Shown here: positions 61,923 to 64,000 of the stretch, one piece after another
How positions within the stretch are numbered: the stretch's first letter is position 1
How the letters are laid out: each line of letters starts with the position of its first letter
Assembly (NCBI RefSeq): GCF_030817275.1
Contig: NZ_JAUSZD010000002.1
Location: 3,534,001 to 3,598,000 of the forward strand
From: Paenibacillus sp. V4I7
GTDB taxonomy: Bacteria > Bacillota > Bacilli > Paenibacillales > NBRC-103111
Length of the DNA stretch: 64,000 nucleotides
Direction of reading: 5' to 3'
Translations under genes and position numbers: made by a program
Notes under the pieces: generated by a model
Database searches by the model: none
The model's input: only the letters and a program-made list of their open reading frames with translations
What the model was told of the DNA's origin: nothing

Positions 61923-63659
61923 TTACTCGGAATCCTTTGTATCGTTGGCGTCCTCCTCCGGCAGCTGTTCCTGAACGACTTGATCTAATGAATCGATAGA
62001 CACCTGGGTTTTTACCTCAGTTGGCTCTGGCCGACTACGGCCATACAGTCGTACATAGATCTGCTCAATCTCCTCGCCGGTTAGATCGCCTTGTTTTAGC
62101 AGCTCCGATGCAATGGTGTGGACGAAGTCGACGTGTTCCCTTACTAAATTTTTTACTTGGAGCATCTGATCCTTCAGAAGCTCGTTAATCTTTGGCCGGA
62201 GTGCCTTGAGTGCATCAGCCCGAGAGCCCGTCGCAAGCCAACTGAACAGCTCATCGCCCATACCAACCATACCGAGGTAGGCGCCTGCCATCTCTGTAGC
62301 CTGCTGAAGGTCGGAGGTGACACCGTTTAATTTCTTCCCTAAGAACACTTCTTCCACCGCCCGGGCCGCCAGACAGACTTGGATCTCCGCTAAGATTTCA
62401 CTATCGCTTCGGTTATACCGTTCATGCGTCGGTTTGGTGGCAGCGAGACCGAGCGCGCCGCCCCGGCGGATGATTGTCACTTTCCAGACCCGGTCGTGGG
62501 GCTTCAGTAGGTACTGGGCTACAGCATGACCGGCCTCATGGTAGGCGACATTCCGCTTCTCGTCGTCTCTCATGGAGCGGAGCGGCTGTTTGAGTCCCCA
62601 CTCATAGGTCTCCATAGCAGCCCGGAAGTCCTCGTAACTGGCTTCCTGGGCTCCCCGTTGGTGGGCGATAACAAGCGATTCATTGACGATGTGTTTGATC
62701 TGTGCAGGGCTGTAACCGACCGTATCGAGCGACGCCGCTTCCGAAGTTAGCGTAGAGTCCCGTTTCACCTTTCGGAGATAGTATTGGAAAACGTCCACCC
62801 GACCATCATAGTCGGGGGTATCGACCCAGAGCTGCCTGTCGAAGCGGCCGGGCCGAAGCAGTGCGGGGTCAAGTACATCGGGCAGGTTTGTCGCAGCAAC
62901 CGTCAACACCGCCGGTCGCTCTGCCTTTTTGCGCCGCAGACCCAGCGAGCGAAGCATCTTGGAAATCTTGGAGTTGTCGATGTTCGGCGGGTCCATCTGT
63001 AAGAGCAGCTCGTTGAGCAGACCAGAGCCGCCGCCCATGCCGAACATTGCTCCTCCTCCACCTGCTCCCGTCTGGCGACTCATTCCGATGGCGTCAATCT
63101 CGTCGATGAAGATGATGCACGCGCCGTACACAGTCGCCAGCTTCCGGGTCTTCTTGTAGAGGCGCATCACCTTCAGGTTGCCGACGCCGAAGAACATGTT
63201 TTGAAAGCTGGGTGCCGAGGCATAAGCAAAAGGCACCTGTGCTTCGTTAGCGATCACCTGTGCGAGGTAGGACTTACCGGTACCTGGAGGTCCGCAGAGC
63301 AGTAAGCCTCTGATCGCCTCGCCACCCATTTCCTTGAACTCCTTTACGCCCTTGAGCAGAATGACGATCCGTTTGGCATTCTCAACGATTTCGGGATTAC
63401 CCCGGTAATCATCCCATGTGGCTCCAGTCTCGCCAGGCAGAATCCAGTACGTGCGACCCCGGGCCAGGAACCAGAAAAGGGCTACGAACTGGACAATCAT
63501 GAACGTTATGGCAAAAAGCAACTGCATCACAATACCGATAATAGTCAATGCGATATTCCAAGATGTCGGCCCTCCTGCCCATATCAGCATGCCGGTAAAG
63601 ACGAGCGCTGCGAGCCACAGTATGAACGTTCGCCACTTGATCCACTGATATCTCTTCAT
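61923..63659 (-). CDS. FtsH-like membrane AAA+ zinc protease, divergent
   Basis: 578 aa from the ATG at 63659, preceded by AAAGGAAG. Two membrane helices (about 11-28 and 36-65) are separated by only a few residues, so the extracytoplasmic domain of standard FtsH is missing. AAA core: Walker A CGPPGTGKS at 122-130, pore loop MFFGVG at 155-160, Walker [13 protein letters not shown], arginine finger LRPGRFDR. Unusual are a Gly/Met-rich loop (198-213) and an approximately 20-residue basic insert (about 226-248). Protease: HEAGH at 374-378 and third ligand D450. Clearly G+C-richer than neighbours. Probably an extra FtsH paralogue; target unknown. Confidence 0.85.
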   Translation of the reverse strand: MKRYQWIKWRTFILWLAALVFTGMLIWAGGPTSWNIALTIIGIVMQLLFAITFMIVQFVALFWFLARGRTYWILPGETGATWDDYRGNPEIVENAKRIVILLKGVKEFKEMGGEAIRGLLLCGPPGTGKSYLAQVIANEAQVPFAYASAPSFQNMFFGVGNLKVMRLYKKTRKLATVYGACIIFIDEIDAIGMSRQTGAGGGGAMFGMGGGSGLLNELLLQMDPPNIDNSKISKMLRSLGLRRKKAERPAVLTVAATNLPDVLDPALLRPGRFDRQLWVDTPDYDGRVDVFQYYLRKVKRDSTLTSEAASLDTVGYSPAQIKHIVNESLVIAHQRGAQEASYEDFRAAMETYEWGLKQPLRSMRDDEKRNVAYHEAGHAVAQYLLKPHDRVWKVTIIRRGGALGLAATKPTHERYNRSDSEILAEIQVCLAARAVEEVFLGKKLNGVTSDLQQATEMAGAYLGMVGMGDELFSWLATGSRADALKALRPKINELLKDQMLQVKNLVREHVDFVHTIASELLKQGDLTGEEIEQIYVRLYGRSRPEPTEVKTQVSIDSLDQVVQEQLPEEDANDTKDSE

Positions 63660-63738
63660 GGACTCACTTCCTTTAAGACGGTTTGTATTATATCTATGTA
63701 AAACCACAGGCCTCCCAGAAAGAAGGCCAAAGTCTTGT

Positions 63739-63993
63739 TTATCGGAATTTTCTTTTAATGTCCAATAAATACTTGAGAATTACAGCGATACCACCAACGA
63801 AATAAAATATCACCAGAGTCCACCCCGTAGGATCAGTTGGAATCAAGGATAAAACAATCTCTAATGGCAGGATATAATATAGGACATCTTTCAAATAACC
63901 TAATACAAAAGTTGGATCAAAAGAGCCTTTCCAAAAGGATTGGAAAAAGGCGATTAGAAAATCAATGATCATTAATCCAAATATGGCCCACAT
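63739..63993 (-). CDS. Small holin-like membrane protein, possibly 5'-truncated by the window
   Basis: 84 aa from the ATG at 63993; the frame stays open to the window edge, so the start may be further upstream. Three hydrophobic segments (about 2-20, 35-50, 55-76) and a basic tail KYLLDIKRKFR. The layout, with an acidic residue in the first helix (MIIDFLIAFF), recalls phage or toxin-secretion holins, but no firm match is possible. It stands 80 bases upstream of the FtsH-like gene in the same direction and may be co-transcribed; a 7-bp hairpin (63,709-63,728) lies between them. Confidence 0.5.
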   Translation of the reverse strand: MWAIFGLMIIDFLIAFFQSFWKGSFDPTFVLGYLKDVLYYILPLEIVLSLIPTDPTGWTLVIFYFVGGIAVILKYLLDIKRKFR

Positions 63994-64000
63994 GGTGTAC

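Overview
The window comes from a motile, endospore-forming, low-to-moderate G+C Firmicute, most likely Paenibacillus or another member of the Paenibacillaceae. Gene order matches the Bacillus ylbH-to-flhG chromosomal segment (rsmD-coaD, fap/fab, smc-ftsY, ffh-rpsP, trmD-rplS, sucCD, topA, hslVU-codY, fla/che). Shine-Dalgarno sites are strong GGAGG types, and ylbJ is a sporulation gene. Nearly every gene is on the minus strand, so transcription runs from high to low coordinates. Species assignment is inference, because there is no 16S rRNA gene here.

Left part (1-21,750, minus strand): most of the long fla/che operon, read flgB-flgC-fliE-fliF-fliG-fliH-fliI-fliJ-ylxF-fliK-flgD-(TIGR02530-like gene)-flgE-swrD-fliL-fliM-fliY-cheY-fliO-fliP-fliQ-fliR-flhB-flhA-flhF-flhG, with flhG cut by the left edge. 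It encodes the rod, hook, MS-ring, C-ring switch, export ATPase complex, export gate and placement factors. Many genes overlap by 4 bases (ATGA). A promoter candidate and a CodY-box-like palindrome precede flgB.

Middle (21,760-48,800): codY, hslU, hslV, trmFO, topA, dprA and sucDC. The xerC gene usually found between trmFO and hslV is absent; a 195-base leader with an imperfect inverted repeat takes its place. Next come a small zinc-ribbon protein, comM (plus strand), yraN, the FlhB-like/FliK-like pair ylqH-ylqG, rnhB, rbgA, lepB, rplS, trmD, rimM, khpA, rpsP, ffh, ylxM, ftsY and smc. These serve ribosome assembly, protein targeting and chromosome condensation. Several intrinsic terminators divide the block into transcription units.

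Fatty-acid block (48,090-57,300): rnc, fabF, acpP, fabG, fabD, fabH, plsX and fapR, with a near-consensus FapR operator in front of fapR, then rpmF, yceD (DUF177) and ylbL. The tightly packed fab operon is interrupted between fabD and fabH by about 490 bases. That stretch holds two and a fraction tandem ~134-base repeats plus an inverted end copy, and is the least explained non-coding stretch in the window.

Right end (57,400-64,000): ylbJ (plus strand), coaD, rsmD, then an apparently complete IS1182-family element (60,082-61,862). Its transposase start lies inside an 11-base inverted repeat that should fold only in read-through transcripts. Beyond the IS are a G+C-rich, FtsH-like membrane AAA protease with an unusual insertion and a small three-helix membrane protein at the edge; both look like accessory genes. 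I saw no tRNA, rRNA, CRISPR array or prophage, and no system that I can defend as wholly new. The best leads are the fabD-fabH repeats, the IS expression hairpin and the FtsH-like gene.
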